Below are positions 25,300 through 36,419 of a DNA stretch of 64,000 nt, piece by piece. The first letter of the stretch is position 1. Every line of letters begins with the position of its first letter. The stretch comes from Rhizomys pruinosus (lineage: Eukaryota > Chordata > Mammalia > Rodentia > Spalacidae). The translations under genes were made by a program, and so were the position numbers. The stretch covers positions 3,259,474-3,323,473 of the forward strand of contig VZQC01006589.1 of assembly GCA_009823505.1 (NCBI GenBank). Direction: 5' to 3'. The notes below the pieces were generated by a model. The model was not told the origin of the DNA, made no database searches, and was given only the letters and a program-made list of their open reading frames with translations.

Positions 25300-25373
25300 T
25301 GGGTGTGGGTGTATGTGTGACATTGTGTATAGGTGTTCATATATACGGAGGCCTGAGGTTGATACTGGGAATC
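25240..25373 (-). mobile_element. (GT)n plus truncated B3-like SINE
   Basis: A GT/GGGTGT microsatellite (about 25262-25320), then ggtgttcatatatacggaggcctgaggttgat, which resembles a reversed B3 3' part cut off by the LTR that follows. Confidence 0.6.
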
Positions 25374-27285
25374 ATTGGATACTCCATTGGACTGGCCTGA
25401 GGCCACATCTGTGGAGTATTATCTTGATTGTTGAGTGATGTGAGAGGGCCCAGCCCACTGTGGGTGGTGCCACCTCTGGGCAGGTTGTTGTGTACTGCAT
25501 AAGAAAGCAGGCTGAGCATGGGCCAGGGGAGCAAGCCAGTAAGCAGCATTCCTCCATGGTCTGTGCTTCAGCTCCTGCCTTCAGGTTTCTGTCCTAAGTT
25601 CCTACATTAGGCTCCGTAAATGATGAACTGTGACCTGAGATATTTGAGCTGAATAAACCCTTTCCTCCCCAAGTTGGTTTTGGTCAGAGTGTTTGGTCAC
25701 AGTGATTGAAAGCAAACTAGAACAGAAATTGGTACCAGTGAATGGGCTACTGCTGTAACAGGCGTGACCTTGGTGTTTTGGAGAGGATTGGGAAAGCATT
25801 TGGAACCATGGGCTGGAAAAGCCATTAGGTGCTTAGAGTTCATTGCTATGGAGCTTGCAGCAGTTATACTGAAAGAGTCGTAGACATTGGGTGTCTTGGC
25901 TTGCGAAGCTTGAAAGGGAAGCAGAGATCATCAGGGCTGTTTGTATGAGAATCATGGGTTCTGGTCCACAGGGTGTGTAAGTAACAGGAGACCAGAACTT
26001 GAAGTGAAACTTTTGTTTTACTGAGACAATTGATGCTAGTTACCTGGGGCTGAAAAATCAGCTGTAAGTAACAAGAGACCAGCATCACTGTGGTGAAATC
26101 TCCTGGGAAGAATTTCCTCAGGGTCACACACAGAAGCTGTGGTCCAGAGGGGACCTGGGCCTCCATCTCAAGCCAGAAGCAGGACTTGGTAATGTGTAAG
26201 AGTCTCCTATATGGTTCTGGTGTTGAAATGTGAAGGGGTCACAGAGAGCAGCCAAGGCTTGGCACTGTGAGAGGCCAGGAAAAGCCATTGGTGAAAGTGC
26301 ACCTCGGTTGCAGTGAAGACCTCAGGATTGCAGGGGTCAGGAAGATAAGGTGAGGATTGACTCTGTGAGTGGCCATAAAAGCCCATTGGTGAAGGTGCTG
26401 CCTCAGTTTCAGTGGAGACCTCAGCTGTTTGGAGATGCTGGGACCATGGGACAACCACCGAGAGCAGCAGCAGGTGTGGAATGGAGCTGGCCTGGGCCTG
26501 TGAGATGGGCTGTGTGCGCTGTGGATGGCAGAGTCAGGGAAATGGAGCTGACAAAATCCTTTAGAAACTATAAGATTGTAAGTGAATCCCAGATGTCCAG
26601 CCTGAGCTACTGTGATGGACTTGGGTTTTGCTTAGGTGTGCCTGATTCTTCCCTTTGAAAGAAGATAGTACTTGCTTTGGGTTTTACAGGAGCCCAGTTA
26701 AGAGACTTGTAAAACAGACTTTGAACTTTTTTTAAGTGTTTGGATATTTTTTAAGGACTGTGGGCCTTTTAAGGTTGTACTGTCTTATGTTGTGATATTA
26801 TTGTTACTATCATATCTTGGGGATAAGAAATGGAAAGGTGGTGGTTTAACAGTGATCTGTTTTGTGTGTCAAGTTGACAAGGGGTCAATTGTGCTGGATA
26901 GCTTTAGTATCAACTTGACACACCTAGGTTGAAGGAGCCTCAATTGGGGAATTACCTCCATTGCATTGGCCTGTTGCCACATCTACAGAGTATTGTCTTG
27001 ATTGTTGAGTGATGTGGGAGGGTCCAGCCCATGGTGGGTGGTGTTATCCCTGGGCAGGTTGTTCTGTATTTTATAAGAAAGCAGGCTGAGCATGGGTCAG
27101 GGGAACAAACCAGTAAGCAGCATTCCTCCATGGCCTGTGTTTCAGCTCCTGCTTCCAGGTTCCTACCTTTGACTCTCTCAGTGATCAACATTGACTTGGG
27201 AGATTTAAAATGAATAAACCCTTTCCTCCCAAGTTGGTATTGGTCAGAGTGTTTTGTCACAGCAATTTGAAAGCCAAGTAGAATA
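25374..27285 (+). mobile_element. MaLR retrotransposon with both LTRs and non-coding interior
   Basis: The 5' LTR is at about 25374-25724 (its own 5' end is missing), the interior at 25725-26889 and the 3' LTR at 26890-27285. The interior starts gaaattggtaccagtg, matching the primer-binding region typical of ERVL/MaLR elements. It runs into text with gtgtgtcaagttgacaagggg before the second LTR. There is no gag, pol or env reading frame, as expected for a non-autonomous MaLR. Confidence 0.8.
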
Positions 27286-27889
27286 GTATGTGACCATACT
27301 AATCAGAAGTGAATTGATGTTTCTTGCCCTTTCTGGGTACTGGTTTTTGCCAAAGCACCATCATACACGTCAGACTAATGGTGGTATCTATGAAAGGGAT
27401 ATACTACACACAAAATGATATGTGACTTGATTCAAATCCCTGAACTCACAGAGAAGCATTCAGGAGCAAGGCCTTCTGCTCTGCTCCCTGCTTCCTGCCC
27501 CATGACAGAATTTCTAGGGTCCAGCTGTTTTTGGAACTCTGACTGTCTGGCCAATGTTTATAAACGAACCCTTCTGAAGATAAAGCTTTGTCTCTTCTTT
27601 TCCGTGTGTAACTCTTGTCTTAGAAGACTATTTCAGCCAACAGTGCTTTTTGTAAAGTTCTGTTTGACATTATTTATAGAAGTTTCTCCCTTGGTTTTTA
27701 ATTTTTCTATCTGATTTATAGGACTTCAGATCAAACCACACGTGGCTTGGGCTAATTTTCTTGTAAAGTAGGAAATAGAGTTCTCTACATGCATGGCTCA
27801 TTGGCAATAGGGAAGGATATTTTTGGCATTTTTTCAATTAAAAAAATTGGTAGCAGATTTATTAATGTACTCATATGCTGCACAATTCA
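27286..27889. other. Unassigned intron sequence
   Basis: AT-rich; a short LTR-like piece around 27540-27610 (aagataaagctttgtctc) is possible but not supported. Confidence 0.35.
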
Positions 27890-27947
27890 CTCATTTAAAG
27901 TATGTATTCATTACTTTTTTCATTCCTGAATACATACTTTAAATGAG
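27890..27947. repeat. Perfect 21-bp inverted repeat with 16-nt loop
   Basis: The left arm at 27890-27910 starts ctcatttaaagtatg. The right arm at 27927-27947 is its exact reverse complement. The loop is ttactttttt-cattcc. It abuts the 5' end of the next B2. Confidence 0.95.
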
Positions 27948-28193
27948 GGCTGGAGAGATAGCCTAGTGGTTAAGAGTGCCGAATGCTCTTGCAGAGGACC
28001 TGGGTTCGATCCCCAGCACCCACATGGCGGCTAAGAACCGTCTGTAACTCCAATTCCAGTAGAACTCCAGTTCCAGGGGAATCTGACACCCTCTTCTGAC
28101 CTCCGCGGCATTGCACGGCATGGGTGCACAAACCTACACGCAGACAATACACTCATACACATACAAAAAAATAAATAAAATAAAATAAATAAA
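27947..28193 (+). mobile_element. B2 SINE (young)
   Basis: It starts gggctggagagatagcctag, has the B box gggttcgatccccagcaccc, keeps CpGs (cctccgcggc) and ends in an AATAAA-rich tail. A direct repeat atactttaaa flanks it (27934 and 28194). Confidence 0.93.
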
Positions 28194-28253
28194 ATACTTT
28201 AAAAAAATTAGCCATCACAAAGTATGTGTGTGTGGGGGGGTATGATTTAGTCT

Positions 28254-28413
28254 TTTGGGTTTTTTTGGTATTTTTGAGACAGGGTCTCCCTTTAGTCCCA
28301 GCTGGCCTGGAGCTCACTATATAGACCAGGCTGGCCTTGAACTCAGAGATCTGCCTGCCTCTGCCTCTGCCTCCCGAGTGCTGGGATTAAAGATGTGCAC
28401 CACCACTCCTGGC
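28254..28413 (-). mobile_element. B1 SINE
   Basis: Reverse B1 reading tttttgagacagggtctccc...ctgggattaaagatgtgcaccacc. Confidence 0.93.
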
Positions 28414-29191
28414 TCACGATTTAGTTTTAATATATCCGTAGAGTTATATCAATCAACTTTAGAATACCTTCTTACCACAAAAGAAATTCTATGTTCTTTA
28501 GCAATCATTTTCTGCTTAGTTGTCATATTCCCCAACACCGACATAAACCCCAATCCAATGTGGTTCCTGTCTCACAAAAGATCAGATTTTACAGGTTTCC
28601 TTATCGAAGATACTTCAAGAATTAGTAATAGCCACACTTACTGTTCACCTACAGATCACTATTCTGCTGGCGCACTATGTAATTATAAATGTTACGCCTT
28701 CTGACTTGTGTGTCTCTTGGGGTCATTTCTGAATTTTCTGTTCTTCTCCCCTCTTGCCTTCTGGCTGACTTGCCTTTCAGGTTAAGGTTCTCTGTTCTGC
28801 CATACGCACTCTGTCACTGAGCATAAACTATTTCCTCAGCAACTTAACTCTGTCTCTGCTTGGTTTCTTCCTCTCACAGCCCCAGGCCTCAAGGATAAGT
28901 GTGGTGTCCAGTTCAGACTCACCTCAATAGACTTCTTTCTCATTGGGCCCTTGGTCCCTGTACTGCTGCCTGAGTATCCCTGAGCTCTAGTTTGGTTCCC
29001 ATAGATTCCAAAACTTCAGATTTTGACCTTTCAGCTACCACTTCATCTCACAGCCTCTTATCCCAATGGCTGCAAGTCTGAAATATGTCAAGGGGAAAGT
29101 CCCCATAAATGCTAGGTCACCTGTGTTCTTTCCCTCTTGTTGGAACTCTAGACTCTGAAGTCCTGGTTGTCTTAATAGTTCCTTGAGAGTT
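28414..29191. other. Unassigned intron sequence
   Basis: No exon recognised; open frames here begin in the neighbouring B1. Confidence 0.4.
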
Positions 29192-29209
29192 TTAAATAGG
29201 TGTCACGGG

Positions 29210-29465
29210 GGGGCTGGAGAAATGGCCTAGCGGTTAAGAGCGCCGACCGCTCTTGCAGAGGACCTGGGTTCGATCCCCAGCACCCACATGGCGGCTGAGA
29301 ACCGTCTGAAGCTCCAATTCCAGGAGAACTCCAGTTCCAGGGGAATCCGAGACCCTCTTCTGAACTCCGCGGCGTTGCACGACACGGGTGCACAGATTTG
29401 CATGCAGACAGTACATTCATACACATACAGAAATAAATAAAATTAATAAAAAATTTAAAAATAAA
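29210..29465 (+). mobile_element. Very young full-length B2 SINE
   Basis: It is flanked by a perfect 18-bp duplication TTAAATAGGTGTCACGGG (29192-29209 and 29466-29483). The A box (tggcctagcgg) and B box (ggttcgatcc) are intact. Many CpGs survive (gcgccgaccgctc, ccgcggcgttgcacgacacg), which indicates recent insertion. The body is longer than house mouse B2 as I recall it. Confidence 0.95.
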
Positions 29466-29490
29466 TTAAATAGGTGTCACGGGTGGGTGT

Positions 29491-29516
29491 ACACACACAC
29501 ACACACACACACACAC
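29491..29516. repeat. (AC)n microsatellite
   Basis: Thirteen AC units. Confidence 0.95.
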
Positions 29517-29555
29517 GTTCATGTGTGTGTTTGTGTTAGCTTTTCCAGTTGTTAG

Positions 29556-29711
29556 TAGAATAGTGGTAGTACACACCTTTAATCTAGCACTTGGGAGGCA
29601 GAGGCAGGCGGATCTCTGTGAGTTCAAGGCCAGCCTGGTCTACAGAGTGAGTTCCAGGCCAGGTGGAGCTACAGGGAGACCTTGTCTCAAAAAGACCAAA
29701 AAAAAAAAAAG
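29556..29711 (+). mobile_element. B1 SINE
   Basis: Sense B1 lacking its first bases: gtggtagtacacacctttaat...gagaccttgtctcaaaaagacc and a poly-A tail. Confidence 0.92.
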
Positions 29712-29804
29712 AAAATTCTCAGTTTCCTTTTAAAGCAAACTTCAAGCTTATGAGAACTTTTAAATAGCCAATAACATTTTACTGTTATTTTCATTCTCAT
29801 CACC

Positions 29805-30188
29805 TGTTGTCCTAGTTTGGTTCTCGTAGCTGTGATTAAACACTCTGACCAAAAGCAACTCGGGGAGGAAAGATTTTATTTCATCTTACACTTTACAGTC
29901 CACAGCAGGAACCTAGAGGCAGGAACTGAAGCAGAGGCCATGAAGGAATTCTGCTGACTGGATTCTTTCCCCTGGTTTGCTCATCTACTTTCCTTATAAG
30001 GCCCTACCCACCTCCTGAGGGACAGCACCATACACATGGTGGGTGGGCCACTCACATCAATTAGTAATCAAGAAAATATCTTGAAGACTTGCCCACAGGC
30101 CAGTCTGATGGAGGAAGTTCCTCTGTTGAGGTTCCCTCTTCCCAGGCATCTCTAGTTTGTATCAAATTGACAAAAACCAACCAACACA
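29805..30188 (-). mobile_element. MaLR-type solo LTR (MT-like)
   Basis: It runs from tgttgtcctagtttgg with accaaaagcaactcgggg to atcaaattgacaaaaacc..caacaca, in reverse orientation. Confidence 0.8.
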
Positions 30189-31621
30189 GCTGTCAGTTCA
30201 TGAGGAGGATACTTTCTTAGAAATGTGCTAATGGATGATTTTGCCATTGTGTGAACACCTTAGAGGATACTCACACCTACTAGGATGGCTACGATAACGA
30301 TATGTGTGGTTTGAGGAAGATTTCATTATCTGACTATATTGTGACTAAAGAGATGGAGGAAATGACATGTTGCTTTCAGAGACTGATCATTTCTGGGAGT
30401 GTCTTCAAGGCCATCATAGGCAGAGAAAGCATGAAGGACAATACAGGATGGAAGAGGCAGAAAAATCACGTTTGGGAAAGGGGAAAAAACTGATTTTTCC
30501 CAGTGATCTGACTTAATGCTAATTGCTTATTTGCTGAACTTCTATGTGACTTGCAAATTTAAAGTGAGGCCAACTCTTCCTGTTTTTATTTGTCACTGTT
30601 GCTGCTGGTGAGCTAAGGGGAAAAAAAAACTGCATATATTTTAGTGGGGAAAACAGCTATGGAGTAGGTTTCTCGGTCACATGACACCACTATGATCAAA
30701 GCCAGCTTACTTTGGGCCATAGAGAGGTAGAACCAAACCACTCAGGGCTCCTCCTGAACAGTCACTTTAGCCAGGCAGATTATTCCTGTTCCTCCAACCC
30801 ACTGTTCTGTCCTGGCTCAGTCCTTCTTGTGGCCTTGGGCTGCTGCCTCCCTAGCCTCTTCATGGTCCTACTGCCATCAGTCCATTTCTGTGCTACAACT
30901 AGAGAGACCATTCCAGAACACAGACAGCCTGTAGCAGCATGTTAATTTTATCCCAGTTCTCCCTAACTTTTAGCATGGGAGTCATACACACCCTACGGAG
31001 GTCACCTGGGATCTGACGTTTGCACTGATGGATTCCCCTGGCTTCCTCCTGCCCCACGGCTGCCCACCAGCCTGACTTTTCTACATCTTTGAGTCATGTG
31101 TGGTCCACTAACACCCCTAAAGCTTCTGTACATTGCAGTGCCCGGCTAGGCCTATCACCTTCTGACACGCTGACACGTGTCTTTCTGAATTACGACTCAC
31201 CCTGAGACTGCTTCCTCTGGAAAGCCTGCCAGGCCTGTAAGAATCAGGTGTTCTTGCTCTGTGTCCCCAAAGCTACCTCTGCCCTAAGGCATGTTGGACG
31301 ACAGTGGCGTTGTTGGCCTTTTCTCCTTGAAATTATGAAGCCTCTGAGGGTCTTTCTTGTTCGTCTCCCTGTGACCCTGCACACTACTGGCATAAAGTAA
31401 GTGCCCAATAAATTTCAAATGGACATGTGTTACATTCCCTATAAAACCTCAGCACTGCCAGGACAGTTACCAGCCTGGGTGACCTTTTCCAGGAGAGCGC
31501 CTTAAGTTTTCCAAGTCCGAGACCCATGACAACTTTTAGCAGGGAAAGGTAGATTCTGGCTTCTCTGTTGATGAAGCTAAATATGTGTTCAATTGCACAA
31601 GTGTTTAAGTGTCAGTCTCTA
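30189..31621. other. Unassigned intron sequence
   Basis: Single-copy-looking sequence. A possible MIR/L2 tail lies near 31390-31425 (aagtgcccaataaatttc). No exon recognised. Confidence 0.35.
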
Positions 31622-31770
31622 GCCTGATGTGATGACACCTGTGACGCCATCACTCAGGGAGATCAGAGCCAAGACAATCAGGAGTTGGTCATCTTCAACT
31701 ACTTCAAAAGTTTGAGGCCAGCCTGGGCTATGTAAGATCTTGTCTTAAAACAAAGGGTAAAAGAAAAAAA
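31622..31770 (+). mobile_element. Old B1-like SINE
   Basis: The words gatgacacctgtgacgccatcact and tttgaggccagcctgggctatgtaaga are followed by an A-rich tail. It is strongly diverged. Confidence 0.6.
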
Positions 31771-32261
31771 ATTCAGTTTGTAGTGGTGAATTTTTTTTTA
31801 AAGTGGTAAAATTTGAGCTGCTGTAGTCAGTGCCAGGGCCACAGGCCTCTGTCCTGAGGAGTTCCTCCTCTTAATGTGGTGCTAAACAGAAGGAAACCAT
31901 ACTTCCCCAAATGACAGGGAAACCCCTCCATAATAAGCCCAGCAGAGGAAGAGGGGCTGGCCTGGTGTGTTCCTAATCCCCACACTCTCCTCTGTCTCCA
32001 CCCACCACTCCATGTGGTTTGAGTTCTCCTCTGCTCCAAGTTACTAAAACATGAAATAAGAAGATGCTTTTCAATCTCTTTAATCAAAGTAAGTCCATGC
32101 AGTCGCTGTCAGAGAACAGCACCCACCCACCCAGATTTGTGGTCCAAACTCAGGCATACCACAACTAAGATTTCCCTCCTCACAGTAGCAATGTGTGTGG
32201 CCACACTTAGAACAACCCTCAATTCATGTACCTAGTTTGTAGCTCTCAATCATTCATTCAT

Positions 32262-32606
32262 TTCGTTAGTGTGTATGTATGTGTGTTGCATGTGTGTCTA
32301 TGTGTCCTCACCCATATACACATGTGTAGAGTCCAGGGGACAATGTCAGGTGTCTTTCCCTATTGTTCTCTACCTTTTTTTTTTTTTTTTTGAGAGTTTC
32401 TCACTGAACCTGAAACTCTCCATTTTGGCAAGACTGGCTTGCTTAACAAGTCTCTAGGATCTGCCTGACTCCCCAGTGTTGAGGTTGCAGGCACATACCA
32501 CCATACAACCCACGATCTTTCTACATGGGAATGTGCTAGGAATCTAGACAAGGCCCCATGTGTGCATGACAAGCCCTTTAGCCACTGAGTCATCTCTCTA
32601 GCTCCT
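32262..32606 (-). mobile_element. B3-type SINE
   Basis: A GT-rich start, agtccaggggacaatgtcagg, a T-run with gagagtttctcactgaacc, and the head gccactgagtcatctctctagctcc, all reversed. Confidence 0.78.
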
Positions 32607-32676
32607 AAACAAAAACATTTTGGGGGGAGTTGCTAGAATTTAGTGTGATTGGAATGCTTTTTAAATAGACCATTAT

Positions 32677-32916
32677 GGGGCTGGAGAGATGTCTCAGCAG
32701 TTAAGAGCACTAACTGCTCTTGCAGAGGTCTAGGGTTCGATTCCCAGCACCCACATGGCAGCTAAGAACCTTCTTTAAGCCAGGTGTGGTGGCGCATTCC
32801 TTTAATCCTAGCATTCGGGAGGCAGAGGCAGGTGGATCTCTGTGAGTTCAAGGCCAGCCTGGTCTACAGAGTGAGTTCCAGGCCAGCTGGAGCTATAGGG
32901 ATACCTTGTCTCAAAA

Positions 32917-32959
<43 letters not shown>

Positions 32960-32972
32960 GTAAATAAATAAA
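32677..32972 (+). mobile_element. Chimeric B2-B1 SINE with (AAAT)n tail
   Basis: The B2 5' part (32677-32778, ending gaaccttctttaa) joins directly to a complete B1 (32779-32915, starting gccaggtgtggtggc), then an AAAT array. The same B2 break point is used by the copy at 44280-44518, so the fusion predates the insertions. Confidence 0.88.
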
Positions 32973-32999
32973 CCTTCATGTGCTGGACTTGGGAACACC

Positions 33000-34107
33000 C
33001 ACCTGTGATACTGTACTCAAGAGGCTAAAGCAGGAGACTCATGAGTTTGAAGTCAGTCTTTACTAATGAGTAATGAGTTCAAAGCCACACTAGGCAAGCT
33101 ATATAGTGAGACGCTCAAAACAACAGCAAGCAAAATGTTTTATAGACAGCAAGGTTTTTGCTATTGGTTCTAAATTTGCTGTTGGTTCTAAGAAGTCTTA
33201 TTCTACAATCTAATTTGCTTTGGGATGAGGACAATTTGTTTGAACTTCTGTGTGTCAGGTACCGTCTCTGTAAAAGGAAGGCAGTCATCCACCTGCCACG
33301 CCTTACAATGACTAAGGAGGCAAGATCAGTGCAAACTTGGGGCGGGCTCTAAAATACGCGTGGCAGCCAAGAAAGTCCAGGCCTCTTGCCCCTACTTCCA
33401 TCTTCCCTTGTGTCCAGCATAACAGGGTCATCCTTGACTTATTTTGACATGGAAGATTTCAGTACAGAACCTTGGAATAGTCAACCAACCTCAAAGAAGC
33501 ACAACGAATTTAATTTCAACACGTGAAGATACCATCCAAACGCACCACTAACCATCTGTGAACTCTTGTTGGAATCAGCTGGCTGTGTCCCAGAACCTGG
33601 GTCCTAGATGCACATGTTTCTCCTAGAAAGATTAAAGTCTTAAAGACCTGTTGTATAATATAGAGTTCCAGGGACCTTTCTGGAAGCCATTGATCCTAGG
33701 TACTTCCATCTCTGCAGGAAAGGTCCTGTGTTTTTGCTTAGGCTATAGAATCCCAGGTGACTGCTTTACTGAACACATATGTAAATCATCTGCTGGTTGC
33801 TCAGGTGTCCACCTCTGACATCATCTGTGCCCCTTTGCTCCACCCCCCCCAACTCCCCAGCTCTTAGCCACATGGGCCCAGCCACATCTGCCTCACATCT
33901 CAAGCTGTTCAGCCTCACTGGCTCCTTTCCAAAGCTGTTAGAGGGATTTTCTAGCCTGCTTTCCAGTGCCTTTGAGTGTGTTCTACTCAGCATCCCACCC
34001 TGAAGAGCTGTAGGAAAATATAGGTTTCATGGTCCAGTAAACTTGAAATTACAGCCCCCTTCTCAGATGTAATTGTGGTGAAAATGGAGTCAACCAACAA
34101 AGTCAAG
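33000..34107. other. Unassigned intron sequence
   Basis: Only weak SINE-like text at 33000-33120 (cacctgtgatactgtactc). No exon recognised. Confidence 0.35.
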
Positions 34108-34117
34108 TAAGATCCTG

Positions 34118-34293
34118 GTTTTGTTTTGTTTTGTTTTTTTGGTCTTTTTGAGACAGGGTCTCCCTGTAGCCCCAGCTGTCCTACTCACTCTGTAGACCTT
34201 GAACTCACAAGGCTGGCCTTGAACTCACAAAGATCTGCCTGCCTCCAACTCCCAAGTGCTAGGATTAAAGGCGTGCGCCACCACACCTGGCTA
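34118..34293 (-). mobile_element. B1 SINE with internal duplication
   Basis: Reverse B1. The segment cttgaactcacaa occurs twice in the middle, so the copy is about 20 bp long of the usual size there. The flanking duplication is TAAGATCCTG (34108-34117 and 34294-34303). Confidence 0.92.
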
Positions 34294-34303
34294 TAAGATC
34301 CTG

Positions 34304-35731
34304 TTAAACTTTGCTTTAACTTGGTGTCCTCCTGGCTTATTATCCAGACTGCCCCGCTCCCAGGGAATCATAGGGCCCATGTGGAAAGCTCTGTCTGCCA
34401 CATTCTCTATGTTGGCTGCTTCCCTTTACCTCTAAAGGGACCTCTGGTCCAAATCTGGGTCATTGAGCCATCCTTATAATCATCGTTTAAAAAGTATACA
34501 GGGCTGATATCGTCCAGGGTACATGCTGAACACATGGTGGCAGTGTGAGAGCCAAGCTGTTCAGCCTGAATTCACTTATGCTAATGAATACCCACCTGCC
34601 CCCAAGGGCAGCTGTGTTTGCCTCTGTGGATGGGGACTCGGTATCCAGACAGAGTAGGAGCAAGCTGTCCTCTGGGTGCTTCCTGAAACATTTAGAACTT
34701 TCTACCATCTTGAACACAACAGGACTCCAACCTCGACTCCTTCAGACTTCACACAGAATAGTGTAAGTTCCTTGTTTCTGTGCTCAGGCCTCCTAGATTG
34801 GCCTCAACCTCTTGCCCTGCTTCTCTTCCTCCCCATTAGGCCTCTCTTGGTTCGTGGCATCATGCCCACATTATGGCAAATGCAGAGCAGGGGAACTTGG
34901 TCATGGGTGCTGCCCTTCTCTGCCGGTTCTCAGCCTCACTCCCTTGAGGCAGTCCACCCCTGGGTAGTGTGCTGGCCCTGGATACACAACTATCAAACAG
35001 CTTTATTACTGCTGCCAATTCTCAGCTGTGAGGCTGTGGGGCCCAGTGTCTCCCAGAGGCAGTGACACATCAGAAGGACCAAGAACTCTCCGGTTGAACA
35101 GGTTGGGGGCCTTACCAACCCTGTGCCCTGCAGAATTGGGCCTCATACCTCCTTGTTCCTCTCCTGTGTGGTGGGAGTAGCGAGCGTATTGTTCATCTCT
35201 ATAAGCTCAGGCATGGACCAGGCATCTTGTGTCAACCTGAGTGTGTGCGTCCTCTTCTCTTGGCCCTTTAAGTCTTTGGGTTCCAGAGGAAAGAACACCA
35301 ACTTTCATCTGACTCCACTGATGACTAACCTGTCAGAGACACTGTTCTCATCAGTGTTGTTAGGTCCTAACCCCAACACAGAAATGTTGGGGGAATAGAG
35401 CTTTGGTCATCAACAGCCCATGGAAACAGTGGGCTATGCCTGAGTGTAGATGTTCTCCCACCCACCGATTGGCTTCTGAGAACATAAGGAGGATGAGTAG
35501 TCTTCCATATGCTCTGAAGAAGATGGTTTGGCACCAGCAGGGTAGAATAGAAAAGCCCTACCTGTCCACAACAACTAAACCTTGCCTACATTGCCTATAA
35601 GATGAAAGCAATAAACCCTAGCTTGCAAGAGTGATTGTGAGACAAGAGGCGAGGCAGCACTTTGTCCAGTGTGGAACACGACCAGTGTCAGCTGGTCCTC
35701 AGTTAACCTTCCTGCTTCTCTGCTGTTACAG
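34304..35731. other. Unassigned intron sequence before the first exon
   Basis: Single-copy-looking sequence; open frames such as 34676-35065 resemble no known protein. It ends in the exon's pyrimidine tract and acceptor. Confidence 0.4.
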
Positions 35732-35881
35732 CGCAGGGTCCAGGATGTCATCAGCCCCATCGTGTTTGAAGCTGCCTACAGCCTCGGTGCGCATGTCACT
35801 GGTGAGGAGGAACGGGAACTGCCAGCTCTGACGCCAGTCCTCCGCTGGAAGAAGGGACAAAAGATGGCCCAGAAGAATCAG
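35732..35881 (+). CDS. Itga9: Integrin alpha-9 internal exon (end of thigh domain)
   Basis: This is an internal coding exon of 150 nt (50 codons), starting and ending in phase 0. Its translation begins RRVQDVISPIVFEAAYSL, continues with HVTGEEERELP and ends LRWKKGQKMAQKNQ. I recognise this as integrin alpha-9, a type I membrane receptor subunit that pairs with beta-1 and binds tenascin-C, osteopontin and VCAM-1. By comparison with integrin alpha-V architecture it covers the last strands of the thigh domain, just before the genu. The acceptor is a pyrimidine-rich stretch ending gttacag at 35731 and the donor is CAG|gttaga. The stretch Gly-Ala before HVTG differs from the human protein as I recall it (Ser-Glu), and Met replaces Ile in GQKMAQ; both look like ordinary divergence. 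The neighbouring coding exon in the window is at 50780. An MT-like LTR starts 9 nt after the donor. No stop or frameshift is seen, so this is a live exon and not a pseudogene. Confidence 0.95.
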
Positions 35882-35890
35882 GTTAGAACC

Positions 35891-36293
35891 TGTTCTACAT
35901 TAATCTTTGTGACTGTGATAAACTACCCAGACAGAAAGTACCTTAGAGGAGAGTTTATTATCTCTTCCAATGTTAGGTTATAGGACATCTTTCAGGGAAG
36001 TGGCAGCGGCAGGAGCTTGAGGCAGCTATTCACATCACACCCAGAGTCAGGAACAGAGAATGAAGGCTTGAAAGCTTAGTGTTTAGCAAGCTTTCGCTGC
36101 TTTCATACAGCCAAGAGCCCCCAACCAAATGGTACCATTTACTTTCAGGCTAAATCTTTCTACATCGATTAAGGAAATCAAGAAAGTCCCCCACAGACAC
36201 ACCCAACAGGCTAACCTGCTCTATACAGTCCCTTGAGACTGTCTTCCAGTTGATTCTAGGTAGTGTCAAGTTGACAATCAGAACTAATCACTG
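35891..36293 (-). mobile_element. MaLR-type solo LTR abutting a splice donor
   Basis: It runs from tgttctacattaatc...gactgtgataaac to gtgtcaagttgacaatcagaactaatcac, in reverse orientation. Only nine intronic nucleotides (gttagaacc) separate it from the Itga9 exon. Confidence 0.78.
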
Positions 36294-36347
36294 CAAACCA
36301 CAAAAGTTCATGACTGGGGCTCAGATTTCCAGGTGCACAGGACAGAA

Positions 36348-36419
36348 ATAATGGCTGGGATGATGGCTGGGATGACGGCTGGGATGACGGCTGGGATGAC
36401 GGCTGGGATGATGGCTGGT
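36348..36419. repeat. 12-bp minisatellite
   Basis: About six copies of ATGAYGGCTGGG in tandem. Confidence 0.95.

Larger units (their letters stand above)
1..35731 (+). other. Itga9: Itga9 intron, 3' part (upstream of first visible exon)
   Basis: This is intronic sequence ending at the acceptor of the exon at 35732. The preceding exon, expected to end in ...CRHYVAHVK, is not visible, so the intron is at least 35.7 kb long. No other coding exon could be recognised on either strand. Content is mainly SINEs, solo LTRs, simple repeats and old MIR copies listed separately. Confidence 0.75.

Noticed and set aside
29234..29416. Recurring minus-strand peptide MYCLH...[12 protein letters not shown] at several loci
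   Set aside because: It is the antisense translation of B2 SINEs, repeated wherever B2 occurs.
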